A stretch of 64,000 nt of DNA. Origin: Ignavibacteria bacterium (GTDB taxonomy: Bacteria; Bacteroidota; Ignavibacteria; Tepidaquicellales; Tepidaquicellaceae). The notes under the pieces are model-generated. The model made no database searches and was not told the DNA's origin. It was given only the letters and a program-made list of their open reading frames with translations. Positions 42,430 through 51,750 of the stretch are shown here, piece after piece. The stretch covers positions 1 through 64,000 of the forward strand of contig JAFGII010000044.1 of assembly GCA_016929695.1 (NCBI GenBank). The letters run 5' to 3'. Position 1 is the first letter of the stretch, and every line of letters starts with the position of its first letter. Made by a program: the position numbers and the translations under genes.

Positions 42430-43452
42430 ATGAATAACATTATATCGGCATGGCAAATAAATGTAGAAGACTATCCTGTAAACGGTTCATTTGAAGAGAA
42501 AATAAAATTTTTTATTGGTTATGCAATACTTGCTCCATCCGGGCACAATACACAGCCCTGGCTTTTTAAAATTACTAAAAACGGTATAAAACTTTTTGCA
42601 GATAGAACACGTGCCTTGCCTGTTATTGACCCTGATGACAGGCAACTCACAATAAGTTGCGGTGCTGCACTTGCAAATTTTACTATTGCGGCAAATTATT
42701 TTGGATTCTCAGCAAGGATTAATATTTGTCCCTATGATGAAAAATATGACTTACTTGCCGAAGTAATACTTGCTGAAAATTTTGTTCTTACTGATGAAAT
42801 CAGAAAATTGTTTGAATCAATTACGAAAAGGAGAACTAACCGGAAACCCTTCGAAAACAAAACTATAGACGGTCAGATACTTCAAAAATTTGAAACAATT
42901 GCAGGTGAAGATAAAATAAGACTAAATATTATTAAAGAAAATCGGTTAAGAGAACTTGCAGTTAACATAATTGAAGAAGGCGACAGAATTCAATCTCATG
43001 ATAAAAGTTTCTGCAGAGAACTTGCAAAATGGGTTCATCCGGTCAGGAAAAAAAGTAAAGACGGTATTCCGATATATTCATTTGGAGTAGGGGATTTATT
43101 CTCGCAGACAGGACCTTTTTATTTAAGTAATATTGATTGGGGGAATATTCAGGCAGCACGGGACAGAAATCTTATTGAGGGTTCACCCGTACTTGGAATA
43201 ATTGAAAGTAGAACCGATACACCGGAAGACTGGATGAATGCAGGAATGGCACTTGAGAAAATTCTTCTTTTCGCCACATCAGAGAATCTGTCTGCCTCAT
43301 ATCTGAATCAACCTCTTGAAATACCTTTATTAAAGGAGAAATTAGTTAATACTCTTAAACTGAAAGGTTTTCCTCAGCAGATTTTAAGAATGGGATATGG
43401 CAAGGATATAAAACCTACACCACGCAGAAATGTTGACGAGGTTATAAAATAA
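42430..43452 (+). CDS. Acg-like nitroreductase-family protein
   Basis: 340 aa. The block LAPSGHNTQPWLFKI (about 36-50) is the FMN/substrate signature of the Acg (Rv2032-like) branch of nitroreductases, which fuse two half-domains into one chain, matching the length. TKRRTNRKPFENK (about 136-148) and the C-terminal LNQPLE and LRMGYG follow. Members of this branch may store flavin rather than reduce nitro compounds. Co-oriented with an ICMT-like gene 6 bp downstream. TAAATTTG at about 42400 resembles a -7 box but lacks a correctly spaced TTG. Confidence 0.82.
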   Translation: MNNIISAWQINVEDYPVNGSFEEKIKFFIGYAILAPSGHNTQPWLFKITKNGIKLFADRTRALPVIDPDDRQLTISCGAALANFTIAANYFGFSARINICPYDEKYDLLAEVILAENFVLTDEIRKLFESITKRRTNRKPFENKTIDGQILQKFETIAGEDKIRLNIIKENRLRELAVNIIEEGDRIQSHDKSFCRELAKWVHPVRKKSKDGIPIYSFGVGDLFSQTGPFYLSNIDWGNIQAARDRNLIEGSPVLGIIESRTDTPEDWMNAGMALEKILLFATSENLSASYLNQPLEIPLLKEKLVNTLKLKGFPQQILRMGYGKDIKPTPRRNVDEVIK

Positions 43453-43458
43453 TAATGA

Positions 43459-43902
43459 ATGTTAAAACAAAAACCTTTAACTTCATCTATTCTTGTTCTG
43501 TTTCAGGTTATTTTTATTGCATTTCTTGTATTTACCGGAAAAATATTTGTTTCTAATATTATATTCATAATATTAATGTTTACCGCCGTATTCCCTTCAT
43601 TATGGGCTGTGTTTCATATGAGGGATAAAATAAGATTTACTCCCGCACCCTCTAAAGGAGCAAAATTAATAACAGCAGGTCCTTATAAATACATACGTCA
43701 TCCGATGTATGCAACTGTTATATCTGTTGCTTTGCTCTGGATATTTATTGATTTTTCCTTTTTGCGTCTTGTAGTATATTTATTTATCATTATCAATATG
43801 ATTGTAAAAATATATTACGAGGAAAATATCCTTATTAATTCTTTCGAAGGTTACAGAGAGTATATGACTATGTCTAAACGGATAATTCCGTTTATATTTT
43901 AA
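43459..43902 (+). CDS. Isoprenylcysteine carboxyl methyltransferase-like membrane methyltransferase
   Basis: 147 aa with four hydrophobic segments. The conserved AGPYKYIRHPMYATVIS (about 74-90) and the C-terminal YYEENILINSFEGYREYM (about 117-134) are the SAM-binding signature of the ICMT/PEMT/NnrU group. Bacterial members methylate small or lipidic substrates that are mostly unknown. It follows the Acg-like gene by 6 bp, so they form a two-gene unit. Confidence 0.83.
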   Translation: MLKQKPLTSSILVLFQVIFIAFLVFTGKIFVSNIIFIILMFTAVFPSLWAVFHMRDKIRFTPAPSKGAKLITAGPYKYIRHPMYATVISVALLWIFIDFSFLRLVVYLFIIINMIVKIYYEENILINSFEGYREYMTMSKRIIPFIF

Positions 43903-44097
43903 ATCTAAAATAGTATTTAGCATATTGTTCTTTAATCTGTAACCTTCTTTAAACAGGTAGAAACCGACTATGCCTTGTTCCCACATGGCAAAAATTATAA
44001 ATATTTCAAAAGTAAATAGCAAAATAACTTCATTTAATATTGAACGGGGATTTAGTAATTTAAAACGAAAATTATTAAATGTTCGAAAGGATATTAT

Positions 44098-45093
44098 ATG
44101 AGCGTAATGACGAAGATATGGGAAAAGGCAAAAAAAAATAAAAAAGTAATTGTCCTCCCTGAAGGCAGTGAAGCAAGAACAATCAATGCTGCCGGAATAA
44201 TTAAGAAAGAAGGTCTATCCGAACCTTTATTAGTCGGCAAAAAAGATATGATTCTGACTTCTGCTGAAAAACTAAATGTTGATTTATCGGATATCCGAAT
44301 TATTGAACCTGTAGAATCGGAATATTACGAAAATTATATAAGCGGGTTCTATAAATTAAGAAAAGCGAAAGGTGTTACTTTCGAATCAGCAAGAGAAACA
44401 ATAAAAGATGAGATTTATTTTGCTACTATGATGGTCAAGTCTGGAGATGCGGACGGAATGGTTTCGGGAGCGATACATTCAACCGGAGATTTGTTAAGAC
44501 CTGCTCTGCAAATTATTAAAACGCTGCCCGGAATATCAATCGTATCGAGTTCATTTATTATGGAACTGCCTTATAAAGATTTCGGAGAAGACGGAGTTTT
44601 GTTATTTGCAGATTGTGCAATTAACCCTAATCCATCTGCCGAAGAACTTGCCTCTATTGCAATTGCTACTGCAGGAACTGCAAAGTCTTTATGCAGTATG
44701 GAACCGAGGATTGCAATGCTGTCATTTTCCACCAAAGGAAGTGCTAAGCACGAACTTGTTGATAAAGTGACGGAAGCGACAAAAATTGTTATGGAAAAAG
44801 CACCGGAAGTGTTGGTAGATGGTGAACTGCAACTCGATGCTGCACTGATAAAGAAAATTGGTGAAATGAAAGCGCCAGGAAGTTCTGTTGCGGGAAAAGC
44901 AAATGTGCTGATTTTTCCTGACTTGCAAGCAGGAAATATCGGGTATAAACTCGTTCAGAGACTGGCAAAAGCAGAAGCAATCGGACCTGTTAGTCAGGGA
45001 TTTGCCAAACCCGTGAATGATTTATCAAGAGGCTGCAGTGTAACTGATATTGTGAATGTAGTTGCTATTACTGCTGTTCAATCTGTCTTATAA
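44098..45093 (+). CDS. pta: Phosphate acetyltransferase (short form)
   Basis: 331 aa, catalytic domain only, without the N-terminal DRTGG/BioD-like region of long Pta. Signature blocks are VLPEGSEARTINAA (about 20-33), GDADGMVSGAIHSTGDLLRPALQII (about 116-140) and SFSTKGSAKHELVDKV. It converts acetyl-CoA and phosphate into acetyl phosphate and CoA. ackA follows 18 bp downstream, so the pair runs acetate formation with ATP gain after PFOR. Confidence 0.95.
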   Translation: MSVMTKIWEKAKKNKKVIVLPEGSEARTINAAGIIKKEGLSEPLLVGKKDMILTSAEKLNVDLSDIRIIEPVESEYYENYISGFYKLRKAKGVTFESARETIKDEIYFATMMVKSGDADGMVSGAIHSTGDLLRPALQIIKTLPGISIVSSSFIMELPYKDFGEDGVLLFADCAINPNPSAEELASIAIATAGTAKSLCSMEPRIAMLSFSTKGSAKHELVDKVTEATKIVMEKAPEVLVDGELQLDAALIKKIGEMKAPGSSVAGKANVLIFPDLQAGNIGYKLVQRLAKAEAIGPVSQGFAKPVNDLSRGCSVTDIVNVVAITAVQSVL

Positions 45094-45111
45094 AATTTAA
45101 ATTTTAATTAT

Positions 45112-46317
45112 ATGAAAATATTAGTTCTTAACTGCGGGAGTTCATCTCTGAAGTTTCAGTTGCTGAATATGGAAAATGAGACTGTTTCTGCAAGAGGTCT
45201 GGTTGAGAGAATAGGAAAAGAAGATTCTTCAGTTACATTCTGTATGGATAGTTATGAAAAGATAAAAAAGGAAATTCCCGTCAAAAGTCACAAGGCAGGT
45301 GTGCAGATTGTCTTTGATTTTCTGACTTCTGATGAATTTAAAATTTTAAAAAGTAAGGATGAAATTGATGCAATCGGTCATCGCCTCGTACACGGCGGAG
45401 AGAAATATGCGGGTTCTGTCTTGATTGACGATGATGTTATTCAGACGCTTCGTGACTGCAGTGTATTTTCTCCTTTGCATAATCCTGCAAACATTGCGGG
45501 AGTAGAGGCGTGTAAGGAATTATTTCCCGGTTTGCCTATGGCAGGAGTGTTTGATACTGCTTTCCATCAGACAATGCCCGATTATGCTTATATGTATGCA
45601 CTTCCGTATTATCTCTATGAGAAACATCATATAAGAAGATACGGATTTCACGGAACATCCCACAGATACGTTTCACAAATTGCTAACAAATTACTGGGCA
45701 GAGAAGATACAAGATTAATTTCCTGTCATCTCGGTAATGGTTCAAGCATTACGGCAATTGTAAACGGAAAAAGTCTGGACACATCAATGGGACACACTCC
45801 TGTCGGCGGATTGATTATGGGTACAAGATGCGGAGATATTGACCCTGCTATTGTTACTTTCATTGAAAGTATTGAACATCTTTCACCCGAAGAACTTGAC
45901 GACCTGATAAATAAAAAATCGGGCGTATTTGGTGTATCAGGAATAAGTAACGATTTCAGAGACCTTGAAGCAGCTAATAAAAGAGGCGATAAAAGAGCAA
46001 AACTGGCACTTGAAATGTTTGATTTCAGATTGAAAAAATACATCGGCGCCTACACGGCAATAATGGGCGGTCTTGATGCAATAATTTTTACGGCGGGCAT
46101 AGGTGAAAATGACCCTGAAACAAGATATGAAGCGTGTAATGGACTTGAATATTTAGGATTAAAATTTGACGTTGAGAAAAATAAAAATATAAAAGGTGAA
46201 CTGGCGGAAATTTCGACATCTGATTCTAAAGTAAAAGTGTATGTAATTCCGACAAATGAAGAACTTTTAATCGCACGGGATACAAAAGATATTGTTTCCA
46301 GTATAAATTCGAAATAA
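45112..46317 (+). CDS. ackA: Acetate kinase
   Basis: 401 aa. LVLNCGSSSLKFQLL at the start, HRLVHGGEKY, GVFDTAFHQTMPDYAY, RRYGFHGTSHRYVS, the ATP-site CHLGNGSSITAI and GGLDAIIFTAGIGEN are all intact. It makes ATP from acetyl phosphate and ADP in the cytoplasm. Coupled to pta upstream. No terminator for this strand is evident directly after it; the strong hairpin at 46522-46551 has its T-tract on the other strand. Confidence 0.97.
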   Translation: MKILVLNCGSSSLKFQLLNMENETVSARGLVERIGKEDSSVTFCMDSYEKIKKEIPVKSHKAGVQIVFDFLTSDEFKILKSKDEIDAIGHRLVHGGEKYAGSVLIDDDVIQTLRDCSVFSPLHNPANIAGVEACKELFPGLPMAGVFDTAFHQTMPDYAYMYALPYYLYEKHHIRRYGFHGTSHRYVSQIANKLLGREDTRLISCHLGNGSSITAIVNGKSLDTSMGHTPVGGLIMGTRCGDIDPAIVTFIESIEHLSPEELDDLINKKSGVFGVSGISNDFRDLEAANKRGDKRAKLALEMFDFRLKKYIGAYTAIMGGLDAIIFTAGIGENDPETRYEACNGLEYLGLKFDVEKNKNIKGELAEISTSDSKVKVYVIPTNEELLIARDTKDIVSSINSK

Positions 46318-46515
46318 AGATATAATATTTTCAAGTACAATCCCACCTTATAGGAAAATAATATGACTATAGATATCTTTTTTGATATTTTCTCCCTTAT
46401 ATCAAATATTAAAAAGGAATTTTGTAAAAAAGATGAAAAATAAGACTTTTATAGTCTTTTTTTATTTGTTTTACAAAAATCAGAATCCGCAAACCAATTC
46501 TTCGGATGCAATTAT

Positions 46516-46551
46516 AAAAAAAAATCCCGACTCGGGGGAAAGTCGGGATTT
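46516..46551 (-). terminator. Rho-independent terminator on the minus strand
   Basis: On the minus strand AAATCCCGACT, loop TTCCCCCG and AGTCGGGATTT form a perfect 11-bp stem followed by six more T (46521-46516). On the plus strand the stem is followed by TTTAGGGG, so it does not serve ackA. Confidence 0.85.
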
Positions 46552-46676
46552 AGGGGTTTATTGTTGGTGGGAGTAAAATTTCTGTCTTTATAACCTTTCA
46601 AAGAACATAGTCTCTAAACTTTTAACCATAGTCTCAATACTATTAAAACCTTCTATCTATGTAATAACCAAACTAC
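46516..46676 (-). ncRNA. Candidate small RNA, about 160 nt, with a 13-codon ORF
   Basis: A self-contained minus-strand unit. The promoter TTG-N20-TATGTTTG (46712-46682) predicts a start near 46676. A terminator hairpin with six or more T ends it near 46516. No minus-strand gene follows, so this is not a leader of anything in view. Inside, a 9-mer GAGACTATG occurs twice, 21 nt apart. An ORF from ATG 46629 to TAA 46588 encodes MVKSLETMFFERL, and the 21-nt repeat lies in frame with it, as a seven-residue repeat. I do not recognise it as 6S, tmRNA, SRP or RNase P RNA. It could be a regulatory or dual-function RNA. Confidence 0.55.
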
Positions 46677-46681
46677 CTATA

Positions 46682-46712
46682 CAAACATAATAAAATTATT
46701 TTCTTTTGTCAA
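46682..46712 (-). promoter_or_regulatory. Bacteroidota-type promoter of the candidate small RNA
   Basis: TTGAC (46712-46708), then TATGTTTG (46689-46682), with exactly 20 nt between TTG and TAnnTTTG. It is the same spacing as at the ZIP gene. No coding gene lies downstream on this strand before the terminator. Confidence 0.65.
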
Positions 46713-47121
46713 TACCTAAATAAAGAAACAATATTTTTTAATGTTTGATTTTTAAAACCTATACAAATATAATAAAAATAAATTTTAAAGTAAATCTATA
46801 TACAATTATTTTTGAACACCATGAAACTATTAATTTTATTGACATTAAAGTACTTTATAAATTTAAAATCAAAAAAAGTAAAATATTTTATATTTGAACT
46901 GATATATTGATTACTTGAATGAATATATTTTATAAAGGAAAATTTTTTTTATAATTAAAGTTCCTGTAAATGTTATTTCAATTAAATAATAATTGTATTA
47001 AATTATTTAAATGAAATTTACAAAATTACATCATATCTATTCTATAAAAGATATTCAGCCTTTATTTTTATAAACAGAGGCAAAGAAAAAATTACAAAAA
47101 TTAATTTTTAGGAGTTAATAA

Positions 47122-50100
47122 ATGCAAAGTAATAAAATAACAATTGACGGTAATGAAGCAGCTGCTTACGTCGCCCATAAGACAAACGAAGTAATTGCAA
47201 TATATCCGATTACACCGTCATCGGGAATGGGAGAACTTTCTGATGCCTGGTCTGCTATTGGCAGAAAAAATATATGGGGGACAATACCTTTCGTTTCAGA
47301 ACTGCAAAGCGAGGGTGGAGCTTCTGGAGCGGTTCACGGTTCACTTCAGAGTGGTTCCCTCACAACAACTTTTACCGCATCTCAGGGATTGCTTCTTATG
47401 ATACCCAATATGTTTAAAATTGCCGGTGAACTAACTTCGACTGTATTTCACGTATCTGCTAGGTCAGTTGCTGCTCAGGCACTTTCTATTTACGGAGACC
47501 ATAGTGACGTAATGTCGACAAGGCAGACGGGATTTGCATTATTATGTTCGGGCTCTGTTCAGGAAGTAATGGATTTTGCTTTAATTTCTCAGGCAGCAAC
47601 TTTAAAATCAAGAGTGCCGTTTATACATTTTTTTGATGGATTCCGTACTTCTCACGAAGTTATAAAAATTGAACAACTGACGGAAGAAGATATGAGAGCG
47701 ATGATTGAAAAAAAATATATTTTCGAACATAGGGCAAGAGCGTTGAATCCCGACAATCCTGTACTAAGAGGTACAGCGCAGAATCCTGATGTCTATTTTC
47801 AGGGAAGGGAAACGGTGAACAAGTATTATTTCGCTTGTCCGGATATAGTCCAGGGAGAAATGGACAAATTTGCAAAAATTACTGGCAGGAAATATAAACT
47901 GTTTGATTATTTCGGTTCAAATGACGCAGAAAAAATAATAATATTAATGGGTTCAGGTGCCGAAACAGCGGAGGAGACAGTGGATTATTTGGTTAATAAG
48001 GGCGAAAAAGTCGGAATTATTAAAGTAAGATTATACAGACCGTTTTCTGTGGAATATTTAATGAATACCATTCCTGCGTCAGTTAAAAAAATTGCTGTTC
48101 TTGACAGAACAAAAGAACCTGGCAGTATTGGAGAGCCGTTATACCTTGATGTAGTAACTTCATTTATGGAGTCATTTTCAAACGGAAAAACACCTTTTAC
48201 TAATATGCCGAAAATAATCGGCGGAAGATACGGTTTATCTTCAAAAGAATTTACTCCTGCAATGATGAAAGGAATATTCGATGAACTCGAAAAAGATAAT
48301 CCCAAAAATCATTTTACTGTCGGCATTAATGATGATGTTACGAATACAAGTATTCTGTATGACGAAAATTTTTCTACTGACCAGAGCGGTGTTGTCTCTT
48401 CTATGTTTTACGGACTTGGTGCTGACGGAACCGTTGGAGCGAATAAAAATTCGATAAAAATTATTGGTGAGGAAACTGATAATTATGCGCAGGGATTTTT
48501 TGTTTATGATTCCAAGAAATCGGGTTCGGTAACAATATCGCATTTGAGATTCGGCAAGAAACCAATAAAATCAACCTATTTAATTCAGGAAGCAGGTTTT
48601 ATCGGCTGTCATCAGTTTACATTGCTTGAAAAATATGATGTACTGAAGAATATTAAACAAGGCGGAACATTTCTTCTGAACTCTCCATATCACAAAGATG
48701 AAGTATTCAGTAAACTGCCGAGTAAAGTGTGCAGGCAGATTAAAGAAAAGAAACTGAATTTTTATGTTATCGACGGTTATTCAGTTGCAAAAGAAACCGG
48801 AATGGGTTCGAGAATTAATACAATTATGCAGACCTGTTTCTTTGCAATTTCTGGAATACTTCCGAAAGATGAAGCAATAGAACAAATTAAAAATTCAATC
48901 AAGAAAACATACGGAGCAAAGGGTGATGAAATCGTAAAGAAAAATTACGAAGCTGTGGATAGAACTCTTGCAAATCTGTATAAAGTTGATTATGAAAATT
49001 TAGAAGACAGCAAAATTGAATTACCGCCGATTGTATCTCCAAAAGCTCCTGAATATGTAAAAAATACTCTGGGGAAAATTATGGCAGGTCTTGGTGATAA
49101 TGTCGCTGTAAGTGAAATGCCTTGTGACGGGACATTCCCGACCGGTACAACTCAGTGGGAGAAAAGAAATATTGCATTGGAAGTACCTGTTTGGGACCCC
49201 GAATTTTGTATTCAATGCGGTAAGTGTGCGATGATTTGTCCGCATGCGAGTATCAGAATTAAAGTATATGACGAAAAATTATTGAAAGATGCACCACCTA
49301 CTTTTAAATGGGTGAAAGCAAAAGGAAAAGAATTTACACCTGATACAGCATATACAATTCAGGTTGCTGTAGAGGATTGTACAGGATGTGCTCTTTGCTG
49401 TGAAATTTGTCCTGCAAAGAACAAAAGAGAAGTAAGACTAAAAGCCTTAAATATGGCTGACCAGATTCCTTTGAGAGAAAATGAAAGAAAAAACTTTGAT
49501 TTCTTCCTGAATTTACCTGAATATGACAGGGGTAAATTAAATATAGGAACAGTCAAAGGCAGTCAGTTTCTTCAGCCTTTGTTCGAATTTTCGGGAGCAT
49601 GCGGAGGATGTGGTGAAACTCCTTATGTAAAGCTTGTTTCACAGTTGTTCGGTGAGAGAGCTGTAATTGCCAATGCAACAGGATGTTCCTCAATTTACGG
49701 AGCAAATCTACCTACTACACCATGGGCAAAAACAAAAGAAGGCAGAGGTCCTGCATGGTCGAATTCATTGTCTGAAGATAATGCCGAATTTGGATTCGGA
49801 ATGAGAATTTCGATTGACAAACATAATGAATATGCAAAAGAGTTACTGACCAAATTATCAAAAGAGTTAGGTGAAGAATTTGTAAAAACTATAATAAATG
49901 CCGACCAGAGTAATGAAGCAGGTATTAATGCACAAAGAGAAAGAGTTGCTGAACTGAAAGGTAAGTTGAAAATTTTATTAGGAGATGAAGCGAAGAATTT
50001 ATTAACTATAGCAGATTATCTTGTAAAGAAATCTGTCTGGATAATAGGCGGAGACGGCTGGGCTTATGACATAGGATACGGAGGATTAGACCACATTCTT

Positions 50101-50685
50101 GCTTCAGGGAAAAATGTCAATTTACTCGTACTTGATACTGAGGTATATTCCAATACAGGCGGACAAATGTCAAAAGCAACAGGTCTTGGAGCAGTAGCAA
50201 AATTTGCGGCTTCTGGTAAGCCGACAGCAAAAAAAGACCTTGCATTACTTGCAATGACTTACGGTACTGTTTATGTCGCCAAAGTAGCGATGGGTGCCAA
50301 TGATTTGCAGTGTCTGAAGGCATTCTTGGAAGCTGAAGCATATGACGGTCCGTCTATTATAGTTGCATACTGTCATTGTATTGCACATGGAATAAATATG
50401 AGTAAGGCAATTGATAATCAGAAAGCAGCGGTAGACAGCGGATACTGGCAATTAATGAGATATAATCCGGATTGGGAAAAGAAGGGAATGAACCCGTTAA
50501 AACTCGATTCTGGAGCACCGAAAATAAAGTTCGAAGATTATGCCTATAAAGAGACCAGATACAAAATGCTGACGAAATCAGAACCTGAACATGCAAAATT
50601 ACTTTTAGAATTAGCACAGGAAGCAGTAAATAAAAAGATAAAATTTTATGATAAGCTTGCTTCAGACAACAAGGAAGAGAAGTGA
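47122..50685 (+). CDS. nifJ: Pyruvate:ferredoxin (flavodoxin) oxidoreductase
   Basis: 1187 aa single-chain PFOR. Domain order: pyrimidine-binding TPP domain (NEAAAYVAHKTNEVIAIYPITPSS at about 8), the transketolase-C-like domain, the EKR domain, a 2[4Fe-4S] ferredoxin domain (CIQCGKCAMICP near 695, CTGCALCCEICP near 755), then the C-terminal TPP domain with GDGWAYDIGYGGLDH (near 978) and the proximal-cluster cysteines (ACGGCGETPY near 830). It oxidises pyruvate and CoA to acetyl-CoA, CO2 and reduced ferredoxin. A clear ribosome site (aggag) precedes the ATG. Feeds pta-ackA upstream. The length matches bacterial homodimeric enzymes. Confidence 0.97.
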   Translation: MQSNKITIDGNEAAAYVAHKTNEVIAIYPITPSSGMGELSDAWSAIGRKNIWGTIPFVSELQSEGGASGAVHGSLQSGSLTTTFTASQGLLLMIPNMFKIAGELTSTVFHVSARSVAAQALSIYGDHSDVMSTRQTGFALLCSGSVQEVMDFALISQAATLKSRVPFIHFFDGFRTSHEVIKIEQLTEEDMRAMIEKKYIFEHRARALNPDNPVLRGTAQNPDVYFQGRETVNKYYFACPDIVQGEMDKFAKITGRKYKLFDYFGSNDAEKIIILMGSGAETAEETVDYLVNKGEKVGIIKVRLYRPFSVEYLMNTIPASVKKIAVLDRTKEPGSIGEPLYLDVVTSFMESFSNGKTPFTNMPKIIGGRYGLSSKEFTPAMMKGIFDELEKDNPKNHFTVGINDDVTNTSILYDENFSTDQSGVVSSMFYGLGADGTVGANKNSIKIIGEETDNYAQGFFVYDSKKSGSVTISHLRFGKKPIKSTYLIQEAGFIGCHQFTLLEKYDVLKNIKQGGTFLLNSPYHKDEVFSKLPSKVCRQIKEKKLNFYVIDGYSVAKETGMGSRINTIMQTCFFAISGILPKDEAIEQIKNSIKKTYGAKGDEIVKKNYEAVDRTLANLYKVDYENLEDSKIELPPIVSPKAPEYVKNTLGKIMAGLGDNVAVSEMPCDGTFPTGTTQWEKRNIALEVPVWDPEFCIQCGKCAMICPHASIRIKVYDEKLLKDAPPTFKWVKAKGKEFTPDTAYTIQVAVEDCTGCALCCEICPAKNKREVRLKALNMADQIPLRENERKNFDFFLNLPEYDRGKLNIGTVKGSQFLQPLFEFSGACGGCGETPYVKLVSQLFGERAVIANATGCSSIYGANLPTTPWAKTKEGRGPAWSNSLSEDNAEFGFGMRISIDKHNEYAKELLTKLSKELGEEFVKTIINADQSNEAGINAQRERVAELKGKLKILLGDEAKNLLTIADYLVKKSVWIIGGDGWAYDIGYGGLDHILASGKNVNLLVLDTEVYSNTGGQMSKATGLGAVAKFAASGKPTAKKDLALLAMTYGTVYVAKVAMGANDLQCLKAFLEAEAYDGPSIIVAYCHCIAHGINMSKAIDNQKAAVDSGYWQLMRYNPDWEKKGMNPLKLDSGAPKIKFEDYAYKETRYKMLTKSEPEHAKLLLELAQEAVNKKIKFYDKLASDNKEEK

Positions 50686-50743
50686 TTCGTTGGTTATTTA
50701 TTAGTTGTACCGGTATTGCTTATAAAATTTAAAATATAAAATT

Positions 50744-51736
50744 ATGGATTTAACAACAAATTTTATGGGACTGGAACTAAAAAACCCCATAGTTCCGTCA
50801 TCATCTCCTCTTTCAAAAGATTTGGAAATGGTGAAATCTCTTGAAGATGCAGGAGCGTCTGCAATTATAGTATATTCATTATTCGAAGAACAAATCACTC
50901 ATGAAGCAAAGGAGTATGATTACTTTACTACTTATGGGACTGAATCTTATGCAGAAGCATTGACATATTTTCCTGAGCAGGATGAATATTTTTTAGGACC
51001 GGAAGAATATTTGAAACATATTTCAAAGATAAAAAATTCTGTCAGCATTCCTGTAATAGGCAGCCTTAACGGGGTATCGAGTAAAGGCTGGGCAAATTAC
51101 GCAAAACTTATAGAAGATGCAGGAGCGGATGCATTGGAACTGAATGTCTATTATGTAGCTACCGATATTAAAATTCCGGCAGAAGTAATTGAGGAAATGT
51201 ATATTAGAAATTTAAGAGCGGTTAAAAACGCCGTTAAAATTCCCGTTGCAATGAAACTCAGCCCTTATTTTTCATCAATTGCAAATATGGTGAAAAAACT
51301 TGAAGAAGCTGGTGCAGACGGTTTTTCACTCTTCAATAGATTTTATCAACCGGATATTGATCTTGATAATCTTGAAGTAATCCCGAATCTATCATTAAGC
51401 AGTAATTGGGAACTAAGATTACCTCTTAGATGGCTGGCAATTTTATACGGGAGAATAGAAGCGAGTCTTGCAGCAACAAGCGGAATACAAAATCATCTTG
51501 ACGTGCTGAAAGTTATGATGGCAGGCGGAGATATTGCATGTATTTGCTCTGAATTATTGCGTAACGGGACAGTCAGAATTAAAGAAATGTTAATAGAAAT
51601 GAAAAAATGGATGGAAAAGCATGAGTATGAATCTGTTTCAATGATGAAAGGCAGTATGAGTCAGCGTTCGGTTGCAGACCCTGTTGCTTTTGAAAGGGCG
51701 AATTATATGAAGATTCTAAACAGCTATAAAATTTAA
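50744..51736 (+). CDS. Dihydroorotate dehydrogenase-like flavoprotein
   Basis: 330 aa TIM-barrel of the DHOD/PreA group. MDLTTNFMGLELKNPIVPSSSPLS at the start, IPVIGSLNGVSSKGWANYAKLIEDAGADALELN (about 104-136), and KIPVAMKLSP give the FMN-barrel layout. The long C-terminal part lacks the usual Cys/Ser base loop in readable form, so true orotate synthesis is doubtful. The gene follows PFOR by 58 bp and precedes the glutamine synthetase-like gene by 14 bp. Members beside PFOR genes are common in anaerobic Bacteroidota relatives. The substrate is unknown. Confidence 0.85.
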   Translation: MDLTTNFMGLELKNPIVPSSSPLSKDLEMVKSLEDAGASAIIVYSLFEEQITHEAKEYDYFTTYGTESYAEALTYFPEQDEYFLGPEEYLKHISKIKNSVSIPVIGSLNGVSSKGWANYAKLIEDAGADALELNVYYVATDIKIPAEVIEEMYIRNLRAVKNAVKIPVAMKLSPYFSSIANMVKKLEEAGADGFSLFNRFYQPDIDLDNLEVIPNLSLSSNWELRLPLRWLAILYGRIEASLAATSGIQNHLDVLKVMMAGGDIACICSELLRNGTVRIKEMLIEMKKWMEKHEYESVSMMKGSMSQRSVADPVAFERANYMKILNSYKI

Positions 51737-51750
51737 AAAAGGAAATTGTT

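Larger units (their letters stand above)
46318..47121. other. 804-bp AT-rich spacer between ackA and PFOR
   Basis: No plus-strand gene is supported. The left half holds a minus-strand promoter-to-terminator unit (candidate small RNA, 46516-46676). A second minus-strand TATATTTG (46771-46764), part of an imperfect 20-bp direct repeat with 46676-46695, lacks a spaced TTG. The right half (about 46800-47100) is almost pure A/T, ending in a clear ribosome site (aggag) before the PFOR ATG. Confidence 0.6.

Noticed and set aside
43780..44022. 80-codon minus-strand open frame at the end of the ICMT-like gene
   Set aside because: Overlaps the conserved methyltransferase C-terminus; no promoter or family match.
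46522..46551. The strong hairpin read as the ackA terminator
   Set aside because: On the plus strand only three T follow within the stem, then AGGGG; the long T-tract is on the minus strand.
46382..46576. 64-codon plus-strand open frame after ackA
   Set aside because: Runs through the terminator hairpin of the candidate small RNA; low-complexity Lys/Phe/Asn composition, no ribosome site.
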